A DNA stretch of 64,000 nt, taken from contig NZ_CAMVTE010000003.1 in the NCBI RefSeq assembly GCF_947170395.1, positions 42,444-106,443 on the forward strand, read 5' to 3'. Each line of letters begins with the position of its first letter. The stretch's first letter is position 1. This DNA comes from an uncultured Methanobrevibacter sp. (GTDB lineage: Archaea > Methanobacteriota > Methanobacteria > Methanobacteriales > Methanobacteriaceae). Made by a program: the position numbers and the translations under genes. Below, one piece after another: positions 35,001-45,190 of this stretch. Under the pieces are notes generated by a model. The model ran no database searches. It was not told the DNA's origin and saw only the letters and a program-made list of their open reading frames with translations.

Positions 35001-35504
35001 ATGTGGGAAAGAGTCAATGAAAAATTTAAAAAATACCCTGCAAGAATCAGGGTTGCAGAAAAGATGATTGAACTTGGTCTGTCCATCAGCGATGACGGAA
35101 AGATTTACTGCGGCAACCTGAAAATCAGCGACAAGGCCCTGGCCACTGCTGCAGACGTCGACAGGCGGGCTATAAAATCAACCATAGAAATAATAAGAGA
35201 GGATGAGGAACTTAACAACCTGTTTTCAAACATCATTCCTGCCGGAACACTACTGAAAAACATTGCAAAAAACCTCAAATTGGGAGTCATTGAAATAGAA
35301 GTCGGATCTGAAAGCGAAGGTATACTGGCTGCAACAACAAAACTGATTTCACAAAAAGGAATTGGCATAAGACAGGCCTACGCCGAAGATACTGAGCTTC
35401 AAAAAACCCCAATATTAACAATAATTACAGAAGAACCCGTCAAGGGTGATCTGATAAGCGAATTTTTAAAAATAAAAGGAGTAACAAGAGTGTCAATCTA
35501 CTGA
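35001..35504 (+). CDS. ACT-domain regulator of amino acid metabolism (COG2150 type)
   Basis: A 167-residue protein. The first 75 residues contain a helix-turn-helix-like stretch ([20 protein letters not shown]) and the C-terminal half an ACT domain ([20 protein letters not shown]). This two-domain form is known as a putative archaeal regulator of amino acid metabolism. The ATG at 35001 is used: ATGs at 34989 and 34992 are alternative starts, but the intervening GATGAT resembles a ribosome binding site. Its 3' end overlaps the convergent hypC gene by 7 bases. Confidence 0.72.
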   Translation: MWERVNEKFKKYPARIRVAEKMIELGLSISDDGKIYCGNLKISDKALATAADVDRRAIKSTIEIIREDEELNNLFSNIIPAGTLLKNIAKNLKLGVIEIEVGSESEGILAATTKLISQKGIGIRQAYAEDTELQKTPILTIITEEPVKGDLISEFLKIKGVTRVSIY

Positions 35505-35773
35505 TTTTCAGCTTCCATTCTTGCCTTTTCCATTTCCATATCCTCTTCCTCGAGGATATCCAAAAGTTCTTCCCAAGCTTCTAAAGATTCTTTAGCAGCT
35601 TCTTCGGTTAATTTTTCAATTGCATAACCTGCATGGATTAAAACATAATCACCAATCTCTACATCAGGCAAGAGATCCATTTTAGCCTGTTGTCTTGCTC
35701 CACCAAAGTCAGCATATAACCAGTTATCTTCCTTATTAATTTCTACAACCTGAGCGGGTGCGGCAATACACAT
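35498..35773 (-). CDS. hypC: Hydrogenase maturation chaperone HypC
   Basis: A 91-residue HypC/HupF protein with the obligate N-terminal [12 protein letters not shown], in which Cys2 carries the Fe(CN)2CO unit, and the conserved [15 protein letters not shown]. It delivers the iron centre to NiFe hydrogenases such as the F420-reducing and Eha/Ehb enzymes of methanogens. The acidic methionine/glutamate-rich tail is longer than usual. It is transcribed alone here. Confidence 0.95.
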   Translation of the reverse strand: MCIAAPAQVVEINKEDNWLYADFGGARQQAKMDLLPDVEIGDYVLIHAGYAIEKLTEEAAKESLEAWEELLDILEEEDMEMEKARMEAENQ

Positions 35774-35850
35774 TATTTACATCTCCATAATTTTAATATA
35801 TACATTATTACAAAGTGATATTATATAAAATTATCTAAATTGGTGTTTTA

Positions 35851-37152
35851 ATGGAAAATATTGTTATTGGTTCCGGCCCTGCAGGAAGATTAGGTTCCCT
35901 GGAGCTTGGAAAACTAGGAAAAGAAGTTACTTTAATTGAAAAAAACCACATCGCAGGAACTTGCCTAAATGAGGGCTGCATGGTGATTTGTGCACTGACA
36001 GACATTACAAAATTTATCGACACAAACAACAGATTCAACAACCACGGATTCATCAAAAGCCAGCTGGACATTTCCTACGACAAAATCGTTGAAAAAATCA
36101 AAGAGACCCAGGAAATGCTGAGGAAATTAAACCAGATGGAAAACGAAAGCTTTGGAAACAACATAATATACGGTGAAGCAAGCATCGATGGTGAAACCGT
36201 CAGTGTCAACGGTGAAAGCTTCGAATACGACAATCTCCTGATAGCCACAGGCGCCAGACCATTCATTCCAGATATAAAAGGCAATGAATACGGACTGACA
36301 AATAAGGACATATTAAAGCTTGATAAAGTTCCTGAAAAGCTGAATATCATCGGTGGAGGAATAATAGCCTGTGAAATAGCCAACATATACTCAACACTGG
36401 GAAGTGAAGTCAACATTCTTGCAAGAAGCACATTCCTAAAAGAGCTTGGAGAAAATGCAAAAAAATACATTCTTGAAAAAATAATGGCTGACGTCAACAT
36501 CTTCGAAAACACCGGCGTTAAGGAAGCTTTCAAGGACAAGGTACTGACAGACAGCGATGAGGAACTGGAGGGAATTCCATTTTTTGCAACAGGAAGAACA
36601 CCGAACAGCGAAATTGCCCAGGACATTGTCGAGCTGAATCCCGACAGAACCATCAAGGTCAATGAAATGATGAAAACAAGTGTCGGAAATATATATGCTG
36701 CAGGAGATGTCACTGGAGGATATCAGCTGACACCGGTAGCAAGAAAAGAGGGCATCACAGCTGCAAGAAACATGGCAGGATATGGAAATAAGATAACCTA
36801 TGAATGCATTCCGCAAACATTAAGCCTGAACACCGAAGTCAGTTTTGTTGAAAATGAAAAGTCACAATGCGCAGATGAGGACAAATCAACAATTGCAATA
36901 CCTGGAATTGCAGGCCCTCATGCGTTCTGGCACATACTGACCGGAGATACCGGATACAGCGAAGTGGAATTCGACAAGAAAAACAATAAGATAAACAGAA
37001 TCAATTCAATATCCCCATCTTCAGTAAGTGATGTGGCATATCTCTCATATCTGATGAGAATGGACTATGATTTGGATGACTACTCAGAATTTATAGAAAT
37101 ACATCCTTCAACAGACACAAATTATAAAATCATAAAAAATATGTGGTTATAA
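35851..37152 (+). CDS. Dihydrolipoamide dehydrogenase-like flavoprotein
   Basis: A 433-residue pyridine nucleotide-disulfide oxidoreductase. It has the FAD motif VIGSGPAGRLGSLE, the redox disulfide GTCLNEGC at about residues 37-44, the NAD(P) motif IIGGGIIACEIAN and the second FAD motif IYAAGDVTGG. Oddities: the residues after the disulfide read MVIC instead of the common IPSK, and the C-terminal HP motif lacks the usual glutamate (IHPSTDTNY). The natural electron carrier is unknown; no 2-oxoacid dehydrogenase genes are nearby. Confidence 0.85.
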   Translation: MENIVIGSGPAGRLGSLELGKLGKEVTLIEKNHIAGTCLNEGCMVICALTDITKFIDTNNRFNNHGFIKSQLDISYDKIVEKIKETQEMLRKLNQMENESFGNNIIYGEASIDGETVSVNGESFEYDNLLIATGARPFIPDIKGNEYGLTNKDILKLDKVPEKLNIIGGGIIACEIANIYSTLGSEVNILARSTFLKELGENAKKYILEKIMADVNIFENTGVKEAFKDKVLTDSDEELEGIPFFATGRTPNSEIAQDIVELNPDRTIKVNEMMKTSVGNIYAAGDVTGGYQLTPVARKEGITAARNMAGYGNKITYECIPQTLSLNTEVSFVENEKSQCADEDKSTIAIPGIAGPHAFWHILTGDTGYSEVEFDKKNNKINRINSISPSSVSDVAYLSYLMRMDYDLDDYSEFIEIHPSTDTNYKIIKNMWL

Positions 37153-37155
37153 CCA

Positions 37156-38205
37156 CTATTTTACTTTTTTTAACATCTTGTCTGCCAGAACGTCACTGGC
37201 TTCAAGACAAAGCTTGGCATATTTTGAAGTGTTCTTTTTTAAGGAATCCATGTTTTCAAATGCATACTGAACGCTTTTGACGGTATCTTCAACTGAAGAT
37301 TCCACAATAGCTCCCTTGAATACACCGGCCATATTCTGATATCTTCCCCATTTGACATGGGTCAGGGCAACTATAGGAGTGTTGCAGCATAGGGCTTCCT
37401 GAATTGAAACACCGTCATCGGTTAAAACGGCCAAATCAGCATATTTGAACAGATGATTAATCCAGTCAACATAACCTGCGTAAATGATATTCCTTTTATT
37501 TATTTCATCCAAATACTCGTCATGCAACGGAAGTCCGACCAAAACGAGATTGTATTCATCGCTTGAATCAGAAACACTACAAACCCCATCAATCATTCCT
37601 TTGAAGATGGATGATCCGGATGAAAATGCAATTGTCTTTTTGTTTTCATCAAAATTTGGAAATTCCTTTAGCTTGGAAAGTCCCCTTTGAGCATCACCAT
37701 CACCTGAATCAGGTGCCAGAGGATAAAATGATTTATCGGTGTTTTTAGGAAGTGTTTCCCATTTGAACTTATCCAAATCAGGTAAAATAAAGCATTCATT
37801 GAATTTTGGACAAACCTTTGAGTCAAGAGGGGTTGAAATTAAAGAGAATGCAGGTTTTCTTGCAAATTTTGCACCTAAAGAACCTACAATAGCTCCTCCA
37901 CCCAAAACTCCAATTACAAAATCAGCGTTAATTTTTTTAATGAGGCTTCTTGCCTTAAATGTTGCAGTCATCAGTTTCAATGCACCTTTTGCAGCAGACA
38001 GTTTTGTAGCCGCATGGCCTCCTGCCTGAGGTATGGATATTTTATGCCAGGAATATCCGTGTTTTTTAAACAGTATTCCCGGAGCGGACTCATCCAGTGC
38101 GATTTCACATTGAACGCCCCTTTTTTCAAGTGCCTTTATGACATTCAATGCAATTGCAGCATCTCCTCCAAGCCCTCTTCCTGTGACAACAAGCAATGCC
38201 TTCAC
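37156..38205 (-). CDS. MurG-like glycosyltransferase (putative pseudomurein synthesis)
   Basis: A 349-residue GT-B protein with a MurG-like architecture: N-terminal glycine motif TGRGLGGDAAIALNVI, FVIGVLGGGAIVGS in the first half and in the C-terminal half the sugar-nucleotide site DLAVLTDDGVSIQEALCC-NTP. In bacteria MurG adds GlcNAc to lipid I. Here the upstream gene, 5 bp away, is MraY-like, so the pair probably makes the lipid-linked pseudomurein precursor. The donor sugar cannot be read from sequence. It is convergent with the flavoprotein gene, 3 bp apart. Confidence 0.72.
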   Translation of the reverse strand: MKALLVVTGRGLGGDAAIALNVIKALEKRGVQCEIALDESAPGILFKKHGYSWHKISIPQAGGHAATKLSAAKGALKLMTATFKARSLIKKINADFVIGVLGGGAIVGSLGAKFARKPAFSLISTPLDSKVCPKFNECFILPDLDKFKWETLPKNTDKSFYPLAPDSGDGDAQRGLSKLKEFPNFDENKKTIAFSSGSSIFKGMIDGVCSVSDSSDEYNLVLVGLPLHDEYLDEINKRNIIYAGYVDWINHLFKYADLAVLTDDGVSIQEALCCNTPIVALTHVKWGRYQNMAGVFKGAIVESSVEDTVKSVQYAFENMDSLKKNTSKYAKLCLEASDVLADKMLKKVK

Positions 38206-38209
38206 GAAA

Positions 38210-39163
38210 TCACGCTCCCAGTCTCAATTTTGATTTTTTGGGAACATATGCCTTTGGATGAGGCGCATGAGGATTAAATAATAACCTTCTAAAGCCTAAC
38301 TTAATCAGCAACGGATTGGTAACCTCGTGCTGTTTGTCCTTAAGTATCCATTTTCTAAACAAATCACCCAATCCCCCACCGGTAAGGACATCCATGAAAT
38401 AGTCTCCGAATGTTGGATTGAGCAGTCTCAGATTCTGTCTGAAGAATACCTTTAAGGTGTTTCTTCTAACAAAGGCTATAAGTACTGTAGTTAATATGAA
38501 CATTACAATCAGGCCAACTAAACCTCCCATTATGTAATAGGAAACTCCCAACGCTATTGCAAAGACATGGTTTCCGACTTCACCGAGCATGATTTTTCCT
38601 GAAAAGTCAAGAGGTGAGTATCCCATACATACCACAAAGAGCAGTAGAGGAGTGTAGAGAGCCGGCAGTTCAGCAACTTCAGCGGAACCGAAAATGACCA
38701 TTAAAATCATTGTCAGAATGCACATTATCATTGTGACAATACAGGTTGATCCCGGCTGCATGTCTGAAATGTTGAGAGGCTGTACAAGAAGAGCGATGAA
38801 AATTGCAGATACTCCCAATCCCTGAATGAATCCTGCAATCATGACAAGTATGATTCCGATTCCTCTTGACAGCTGACCCCATTCAATGCCAAATGGAGAT
38901 TTTCGCCTGCCCATGACGTCATCGATGAATGCAAAGATACCAATGATTAGAATAAGACTGTTATATCCCGGCAAAAAGTAAAGTGACAGAATTACGAATG
39001 GAACTAAACCTACTCCTCTTGGAATTCCACCACGAACATTGGGATATAAATTTCCCAAATAGCCCCTTTTGCCTAAAAACCTAAAAATTATGTCTATAAT
39101 AGCGGTTCCAAGCAAAGATAAGACAAAAACAAAAATCATTGCTATAACTATCGATGCATACAT
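38210..39163 (-). CDS. MraY-like membrane glycosyl-phosphotransferase
   Basis: An approximately 317-residue integral membrane protein with about nine hydrophobic segments. The DD motif is FAFIDDVMGRRKSP, and a later LNISDMQPGSTC stands where bacterial MraY has NLTDGLDGL. A charged cytoplasmic segment (FRKWILKDKQHEVTNPLL) and NPHAPHPKA with two histidines lie near the C-terminus. This fits the MraY-like family found in pseudomurein-containing methanogens, which would move a phospho-sugar-peptide onto undecaprenyl-type lipid. The ATG at 39163 follows a GTGAT ribosome binding sequence. Confidence 0.75.
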   Translation of the reverse strand: MYASIVIAMIFVFVLSLLGTAIIDIIFRFLGKRGYLGNLYPNVRGGIPRGVGLVPFVILSLYFLPGYNSLILIIGIFAFIDDVMGRRKSPFGIEWGQLSRGIGIILVMIAGFIQGLGVSAIFIALLVQPLNISDMQPGSTCIVTMIMCILTMILMVIFGSAEVAELPALYTPLLLFVVCMGYSPLDFSGKIMLGEVGNHVFAIALGVSYYIMGGLVGLIVMFILTTVLIAFVRRNTLKVFFRQNLRLLNPTFGDYFMDVLTGGGLGDLFRKWILKDKQHEVTNPLLIKLGFRRLLFNPHAPHPKAYVPKKSKLRLGA

Positions 39164-39227
39164 ATAAATCACGGATTTTTTAATTTTATTTTGACTAATA
39201 ATAGATTACTAATTAATATTATATAAA

Positions 39228-40289
39228 TTAAGCTATTTCATATCTTAAAATTGCCGCCATGCCACCAAGGCTTTCCAATTGTTTTCCGCCTTCATGTTCG
39301 CTGCTGATGACCATCACTTCGCCCTTCATGTTCTCGACCATGTCCATCAAATCGCCCATGTTTTCCGATGCAACCTTTGTATCCAAAACCAGAAGCTGGC
39401 TGACTGCACCCAGATTAATTGCATTTTTAACTTCCTTAAGCCCATAAGCAATTTTGGATGAATTTCGCCCGATTTGCTCAAGCAGGTTGTTGATTGCACC
39501 CATTTCTATGGCAACACGATTTTCGACTGTCAGCTTTTCGACCGTTCCCTTCTTTAGAACCTCGCTTATTCCCACACGACCTCCAGAACCTGTGGATTCT
39601 ATGATGGATATCTTTGCGAGATCCTTATGCTTTTCTTTGAGATAATCATAAAAGTCATTTTTGACAAAGCCAGGTCCTGCAAGAACGATATTTTCGATTG
39701 AATCGAACTTGATGATTGATTCAATGACCTTTTCATAAAACTTGATGATGTTTTTCTGCCTGTTTTTGTCGACAATTCTTTTGCCTGAAACCTGACCCTT
39801 GATTGGACCGTAATACTCTATTCCGAATTGTCTCATCAGCCCCAATGTTGCAGTATCATCTTCAAGAACAACAATGATTGCAGACAGTTTTTTGGAAGCG
39901 TCAATTGCCTGGTTGAGTCTTTTGATAGCCCACTTTGGCCATCTTTGTTTTTTGATGGTGATTGGAGTGTTTAGCTTAACTTCCAAAGTGTGGTGAGATC
40001 CAAGAGGAATCAAGTCTTCAGGCCCTCTTGTAATGACTCCGGTCAATCTTAACTTGCCTGTGAACAAATGAAAACTGATATTTTCAATATCCAAACCTAA
40101 ATAAAATGTTTTTTTAACTCCCCTGTCGCTTCTGAGTTTATCTCCGGTATTGTCCTGAATACGACGGGTTGTTTTTGAGGATGCATTGTCTCCAACCTCC
40201 ACAATATGGGACAAATGCCATAAATCATCCAGGGTTTCGGGAACTGTTTCAATTATTCCTTCTTTTGTATCTTGTTTTATGATTTTCAT
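39228..40289 (-). CDS. pelA: Pelota (archaeal Dom34), ribosome rescue factor
   Basis: A 353-residue protein beginning MKIIKQDTKEGIIETVPETL, with the N-terminal Sm-like domain, a central eRF1-like domain (VLAGPGFVKNDFYDYLKEKH) and a C-terminal domain ending GGMAAILRYEIA. Pelota binds stalled ribosomes and with ABCE1, partly encoded at the left edge of this window, splits them. Length is usual. It is divergent from the tyrA gene. Confidence 0.96.
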   Translation of the reverse strand: MKIIKQDTKEGIIETVPETLDDLWHLSHIVEVGDNASSKTTRRIQDNTGDKLRSDRGVKKTFYLGLDIENISFHLFTGKLRLTGVITRGPEDLIPLGSHHTLEVKLNTPITIKKQRWPKWAIKRLNQAIDASKKLSAIIVVLEDDTATLGLMRQFGIEYYGPIKGQVSGKRIVDKNRQKNIIKFYEKVIESIIKFDSIENIVLAGPGFVKNDFYDYLKEKHKDLAKISIIESTGSGGRVGISEVLKKGTVEKLTVENRVAIEMGAINNLLEQIGRNSSKIAYGLKEVKNAINLGAVSQLLVLDTKVASENMGDLMDMVENMKGEVMVISSEHEGGKQLESLGGMAAILRYEIA

Positions 40290-40407
40290 GCTTTCAAAGA
40301 TAATATATACTTACTTGTTAATGAAACTTACCAATTTTTAACTCAAACATCCCCGCTGAAAACATGCCTCTAATAACCTTATAAATTATAAAAACATATT
40401 ACATTAC

Positions 40408-41709
40408 ATGAATGTTGGAATTATTGGAGGTAGTGACGGTTTAGGAAAAACCCTCATTTACTATTTTAGAGACGAATTTAACGTGTTTATAACCGGAAGA
40501 GACCACAAGAAAGGGCAAAATGTTGCAAAGGAAGCCAATGTAAATTACATTGAATCAAATGCAGGTTTGGCAAACATCAGCGACATGCTAATAATCTCCG
40601 TTCCGATACAGCACACCTCCGATGTTATCCGTGAAGTTGCACCGTTTATGAAAGAAGGCTCAGTAATGGTTGACGTCACATCCATCAAGGAAGAACCTAC
40701 AAAAACCATGGCAGAGGTGTTGCCCGACACCATAGAATATATTCCGACACACCCTATTTTTGGTCCGAGAACCACACAGCTGGACAATCAGGTAATCGTT
40801 CTGACAGCAGACAAAAAGGGCAAATGGTATGATAAAGTCTACAGATATCTTGAAGGCAAAAACATGAGAATCATCGAGACCACTGCCGAAAAGCATGACT
40901 ATATGATGAGCATTGTACAGGTTCTGACTCATTTTTCATTTATTTCAACAGCTTCAGCAATTGAAAAGCTAAAAATCAACATATCCGAAACCGAGGATTA
41001 TGAAAGTCCGATTTACAATTTGATGATAGATCTTATTGCCCGTATTGTAGCTCAAAATCCATATCTGACATACAACATTCAATCAATGAACAACAACGGT
41101 CCAAAAATCCGAAATACATTTGCCGATGCGGTCATTGAACTGAGGGACGTCATCAACAATGAGGACAGCGAAAAGTTCATTGAAATAGCCATCAACGCAA
41201 CAAAACATATGGGGGACATCAAAAATGCTTTGGGTAGAAGTGACAAGGCAATCAACGGACTCAACCATGAATATAGCGTATTATATGATTCAATAGGCTG
41301 TGAAGTCGGTTTAAAACACATCTACTCCGGAAAGATTCACGTCGGAATTCTTGAAGGCCTTGACGGCAAGACAGCATTTCTGAAAACCGGAAACAAAGTC
41401 AAAAACTTAAGGATAGCAAACATCGAAGTTTTAAGCGATGATGAACTTTACCGCTGGAAAATAAATAATCTTGACAAGAAAACCGAATCCATAAGCTGCG
41501 TGTTTTCCAAAAACGTTCATGTGGAAACCATCGAAAGGACCGTGCTTAACATTGACAACATCATCGACATCAGACTGACTGATGCATATAACGGCCCGCA
41601 GATTGATGAAAACTCAATCAGCCTGACATTTGAAGTTACGGCAATGTCAAAAAGCGACATTGAAAATGTGAAAAAACTGTTTACAGGATTTGGCGGGACA
41701 ATAAGATAA
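40408..41709 (+). CDS. tyrA: Prephenate dehydrogenase
   Basis: A 433-residue dehydrogenase. It starts MNVGIIGGSDGLGKTLIYYF with a Rossmann glycine motif, has VDVTSIKEEPTK and THPIFGPRT near the substrate site and HDYMMSIVQVLTHF in the helical domain. The C-terminal 130 residues form an extra domain, longer than typical TyrA, probably regulatory (ACT-like strand pattern). The reaction is oxidative decarboxylation of prephenate toward tyrosine. Confidence 0.92.
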   Translation: MNVGIIGGSDGLGKTLIYYFRDEFNVFITGRDHKKGQNVAKEANVNYIESNAGLANISDMLIISVPIQHTSDVIREVAPFMKEGSVMVDVTSIKEEPTKTMAEVLPDTIEYIPTHPIFGPRTTQLDNQVIVLTADKKGKWYDKVYRYLEGKNMRIIETTAEKHDYMMSIVQVLTHFSFISTASAIEKLKINISETEDYESPIYNLMIDLIARIVAQNPYLTYNIQSMNNNGPKIRNTFADAVIELRDVINNEDSEKFIEIAINATKHMGDIKNALGRSDKAINGLNHEYSVLYDSIGCEVGLKHIYSGKIHVGILEGLDGKTAFLKTGNKVKNLRIANIEVLSDDELYRWKINNLDKKTESISCVFSKNVHVETIERTVLNIDNIIDIRLTDAYNGPQIDENSISLTFEVTAMSKSDIENVKKLFTGFGGTIR

Positions 41710-41889
41710 TTTGTTCTATTGCATACGAACAAATATTAAACTGTCAAAAAGTAATTAAATTTTTAATTCAAATATAACAATCACACCATTACTCTTTTTT
41801 GAAAATAATGCTAACAAAAAATTTAAATTAAAAACTAATTAATCAACATTATTTAAAAGAAAAATAAACATCTTAAAATCTGTTTTTAA

Positions 41890-41958
41890 AAAGTTACAAA
41901 ACCGAAACCTTTATATAGTAAAACATACACAGATATGTTTGTCACTAAAGTTACAAAA
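41890..41958 (+). promoter_or_regulatory. cdc48 promoter with flanking direct repeats
   Basis: A TATA box (TTTATATA, 41910-41917) lies between two exact copies of AAAGTTACAAAA, at 41890-41901 and 41947-41958. The second copy continues into a GTTAC-N5-GTAAC inverted repeat. One copy is 8 bp before the TATA box and the other at the expected transcription start, a classic layout for a repressor. The rest of the 312-bp interval from 41710 shows AT-rich sequence without a gene. Confidence 0.5.
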
Positions 41959-42021
41959 AGTAACAAAAAGATTGGCCAAATTACAATTATTCAAATCACA
42001 GCCATAAAAGGAGATGATAAC

Positions 42022-44217
42022 ATGGCACAAAATGAAATCACACTAAAAGTTGCAGAAGCAATTTCTCAAAAGGACGTCGGTCAAGGGGTTGCAAGACTTG
42101 ACCCAAACGTCATGGATGATTTAGGCATTAAAGAAAGAGATTTAATCGAAATCAACGGAGAGAAAAGGACTGCTGCAATTGCTCTTCCTTCACAAACCGA
42201 CATTGGTCTTGGAGTTATAAGAATCGATGGGTTAGTACGTAAAAACTCAGGAGCAACAATCGGCGGGGAAGTTACAGTCAAAAAAACCAAAGCGACCGAA
42301 GCTAAAAAAGTCGTTTTGGCACCAACCGAAAACAACATTCGCGTACAGGGTGATGTTCGTGGCCTGTTTGCCGGAAAAGTAATGATGCAGGGAGACATCA
42401 TCGGATCACAAATCCGAGCACCCAGACCAAGCATGGGCTTCAACAGCCTATTCGATGAACTGATGGACTTTACACCTGCAATGAAGGAAATAAAATTTGC
42501 AGTAATATCCACAAACCCTAAAGACATCGTTATTGTCGGACCGAATACAGAAGTGCAGCTCCACGAATCTCCGGTTGACGTAAGCAAAATCGAAGGTGTC
42601 GGAAACCTTGTTGATGTAAGCTACGAAGACATCGGAGGTCTAAAAGAAGAGGTTAAAAAGGTAAGGGAAATGATTGAAATTCCTCTTAAAAGACCTGAAC
42701 TCTTTGAAAAGTTAGGAATTGCACCGCCAAAAGGAGTACTGATGCATGGTCCACCGGGTACCGGAAAAACCTTACTTGCCAAAGCTGTGGCAAGTGAAAG
42801 TGATGCCCATTTCATTGCGATAAACGGACCTGAAATCATGAGCAAATACGTGGGCGGATCTGAAGAAAACCTCAGAGAATACTTTGAGGAAGCTGAAGAA
42901 AACTCCCCTTCAATCATATTTATAGATGAACTGGATGCAATTGCACCGAAAAGAGAAGAAACCAATGGAGAAGTTGAAAGAAGAACCGTTGCACAACTTC
43001 TAACATTGATGGACGGCCTTAAATCCCGTGGCCAAGTGGTAGTTATCGGTGCAACCAACAGACCTGATTCACTTGATCCCGCACTCAGAAGACCTGGAAG
43101 ATTTGACAGGGAAATCGAAATAGGAGTGCCTGACACTGAAGAGAGAAAGGAAGTTCTTGAAATCCACACAAGAAACATGCCTCTGGCAGAGGATGTCGAT
43201 TTGGATAAAATCGCATCAACAACACACGGATTTGTTGGAGCGGATCTTGAATCATTATGTAAGGAAGCCGCAATGAGGGTAGTCAGAAGAATACTGCCTG
43301 AAATCCAAAACGATGAGGAAATTCCAAAAGAAGTTCTTGAAAAGATTGTGGTAACCGGAGATGACTTCAAATCAGCTCAAAAGGAAATCCAACCTTCAGC
43401 ACTCAGAGAAGTTCTCGTCCAAATTCCGGACATAAAATGGGATGACGTAGGCGGACTTGAAGACGTCAAACAGGAGCTGAAAGAAGCTGTTGAATGGCCT
43501 TTAAAACACCCTGACACATTCCAGCGCCTTGGAATCAGACCACCAAAAGGAACCCTCCTTTACGGAATTCCAGGAACCGGAAAAACCCTTCTTGCAAAAG
43601 CCGTTGCAAGCGAAAGTGAAGCGAACTTCATTTCAGTGAAAGGTCCTGAACTCCTGTCAAAATGGGTTGGAGAATCCGAAAAAGGTGTTCGTGAAGTGTT
43701 CAGAAAAGCAAAACAGGCTGCACCGACAGTGATCTTTTTCGATGAAATCGATGCAATAGCCAGCACACGCAGCGGAAACGACACCGACAGCGGAGTAACA
43801 AAAAGGGTCGTAAACCAGCTATTGACTGAAATGGACGGTTTGGAAGAGCTTGAAGACGTTGCAATCATTGCCGCAACAAACAGGCCGGACATTCTGGATG
43901 CAGGTTTGATGAGACCTGGAAGATTTGACAGACACATACAAGTCAAGGAACCTGATGAAGAGGCCAGACTTGCAATCTTTAAAGTACACACAAAAGACAT
44001 GCCTTTGGCAGAAGATGTAAACCTCAAAAAACTTGCCAAAAACACTGAAGGATATGTTGGAGCTGACATTGAATCAGTATGCAGGGAAGCTGCGATGCTT
44101 ACCTTAAGAGACAACCTTGAAGCTAGTGAAATCCCGAACAAATACTTTAAGGAAGCAATCGACAAAGTAAAACCTGGAAACAGCGCAGCTGACGAACAGC
44201 TCGTACAGTACATGTAA
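42022..44217 (+). CDS. CDC48/VAT AAA+ ATPase
   Basis: A 731-residue archaeal CDC48: an N-terminal double-psi barrel domain (residues about 1-180), then D1 and D2 AAA modules with Walker A GPPGTGKT and GIPGTGKT, Walker [16 protein letters not shown] and [15 protein letters not shown], and second-region-of-homology arginines. It unfolds proteins for the proteasome. The open frame begins at 41935, but the ATG at 42022 follows AGGAGATGATAAC and gives the family N-terminus [10 protein letters not shown]. Confidence 0.96.
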   Translation: MAQNEITLKVAEAISQKDVGQGVARLDPNVMDDLGIKERDLIEINGEKRTAAIALPSQTDIGLGVIRIDGLVRKNSGATIGGEVTVKKTKATEAKKVVLAPTENNIRVQGDVRGLFAGKVMMQGDIIGSQIRAPRPSMGFNSLFDELMDFTPAMKEIKFAVISTNPKDIVIVGPNTEVQLHESPVDVSKIEGVGNLVDVSYEDIGGLKEEVKKVREMIEIPLKRPELFEKLGIAPPKGVLMHGPPGTGKTLLAKAVASESDAHFIAINGPEIMSKYVGGSEENLREYFEEAEENSPSIIFIDELDAIAPKREETNGEVERRTVAQLLTLMDGLKSRGQVVVIGATNRPDSLDPALRRPGRFDREIEIGVPDTEERKEVLEIHTRNMPLAEDVDLDKIASTTHGFVGADLESLCKEAAMRVVRRILPEIQNDEEIPKEVLEKIVVTGDDFKSAQKEIQPSALREVLVQIPDIKWDDVGGLEDVKQELKEAVEWPLKHPDTFQRLGIRPPKGTLLYGIPGTGKTLLAKAVASESEANFISVKGPELLSKWVGESEKGVREVFRKAKQAAPTVIFFDEIDAIASTRSGNDTDSGVTKRVVNQLLTEMDGLEELEDVAIIAATNRPDILDAGLMRPGRFDRHIQVKEPDEEARLAIFKVHTKDMPLAEDVNLKKLAKNTEGYVGADIESVCREAAMLTLRDNLEASEIPNKYFKEAIDKVKPGNSAADEQLVQYM

Positions 44218-44246
44218 GGAAGAAAACCCCAATTTTCTTCCTTTTT
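44216..44246 (+). terminator. Strong terminator of cdc48
   Basis: An 11-bp perfect stem (44216-44226 with 44233-44243, loop CCCCAA) overlaps the stop codon and runs into a T-run. It is a clear intrinsic-type hairpin. Confidence 0.7.
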
Positions 44247-44355
44247 TCCTCCTTTAATCTTATAAAAACTTTCTAACCATATTTAGTGGGAAGATGGAAC
44301 TTCCCACACAACCTCCAAAAACATTTTAATACTATTTTTTACAATATCTTCAAAT

Positions 44356-45189
44356 ATGAGCGAACATATTATCGAAGCATTGGGATTGAGCCGAATAACC
44401 ATCAGAAACGGAAAGGTAGTTGAAGTAACCGAACCTGAAGTTGAATACTGTCCTCTTTTTGACCACCACAGAGGAATCAAGAAACTCACCACAGACGTCG
44501 TTGCCAAAAACATCCAGTTCAGAATTGATGATTTTGGAATGTGCACAGCAAACAGACAATTGAGAATGAAAGACTTTTTGAACTTCGGAATATCTGAAAT
44601 CCTGTGCACCCTGCTTGAAAAGGAAGTGATCGATTCTGTTGTGATGGTTCTGGAAGGCTGCGGAACCGTAATCGTAAGGGAACCGGAACTTGTTCAGGGA
44701 ATCGGAGGAAGGGTTTCAGGCCTTGTGAAAACCAGCCCAATACCTGAACTGTTTGATGAAATCGGCGAAGACAACATTTTAAATACCAAAACCGCCGAAA
44801 TTAATCAGGGCGAAGGAATTAAACTGGCCATTGAAAAAGGATGTAAAAACATTGCCGTTACAGTGGCTCTTGCAAGCGACATCGATAAAATTAACAGACT
44901 GAAAGATGAAAATCCTGACATAAACATTTACGTCTTTGTTGTCCACACATCAAAAAGAACACCTGAAGAGGCAAGAAAGCTGTTTGACGGATGCGACGTT
45001 GCAACAGCATGCGCTTCCAAAAACATAAGAGATATCGGTGAAAAGGAAAGCGTGAAAATCGTTGGCCAGTCAATACCGATTTATGCAAGAACAGAAGCGG
45101 GAAAGAGGTTTCTGGAGATGCGTCTTGAAAAAATTGGCGGGGAAAAACCTAAAAAGGAAAATCCCGATTTGCCTTATCCGTTGATTTAG
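44356..45189 (+). CDS. Methanogenesis marker protein 8 (DUF2099)
   Basis: A 277-residue protein that follows the DUF2099 pattern: EYCPLFDHHRGIKKLTTDVV near the N-terminus, FGMCTANRQLRMKDFLNFG, VVMVLEGCGTVIVREPELVQ and a C-terminal DVATACASKNIRDI. It belongs to the marker set found in methanogens and methane-oxidising relatives, with unknown function. Several conserved cysteines are seen (CPLF, GMC, EILC, GCG, ACAS), so a metal or thiol role is possible. Confidence 0.85.
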   Translation: MSEHIIEALGLSRITIRNGKVVEVTEPEVEYCPLFDHHRGIKKLTTDVVAKNIQFRIDDFGMCTANRQLRMKDFLNFGISEILCTLLEKEVIDSVVMVLEGCGTVIVREPELVQGIGGRVSGLVKTSPIPELFDEIGEDNILNTKTAEINQGEGIKLAIEKGCKNIAVTVALASDIDKINRLKDENPDINIYVFVVHTSKRTPEEARKLFDGCDVATACASKNIRDIGEKESVKIVGQSIPIYARTEAGKRFLEMRLEKIGGEKPKKENPDLPYPLI

Positions 45190-45190
45190 G

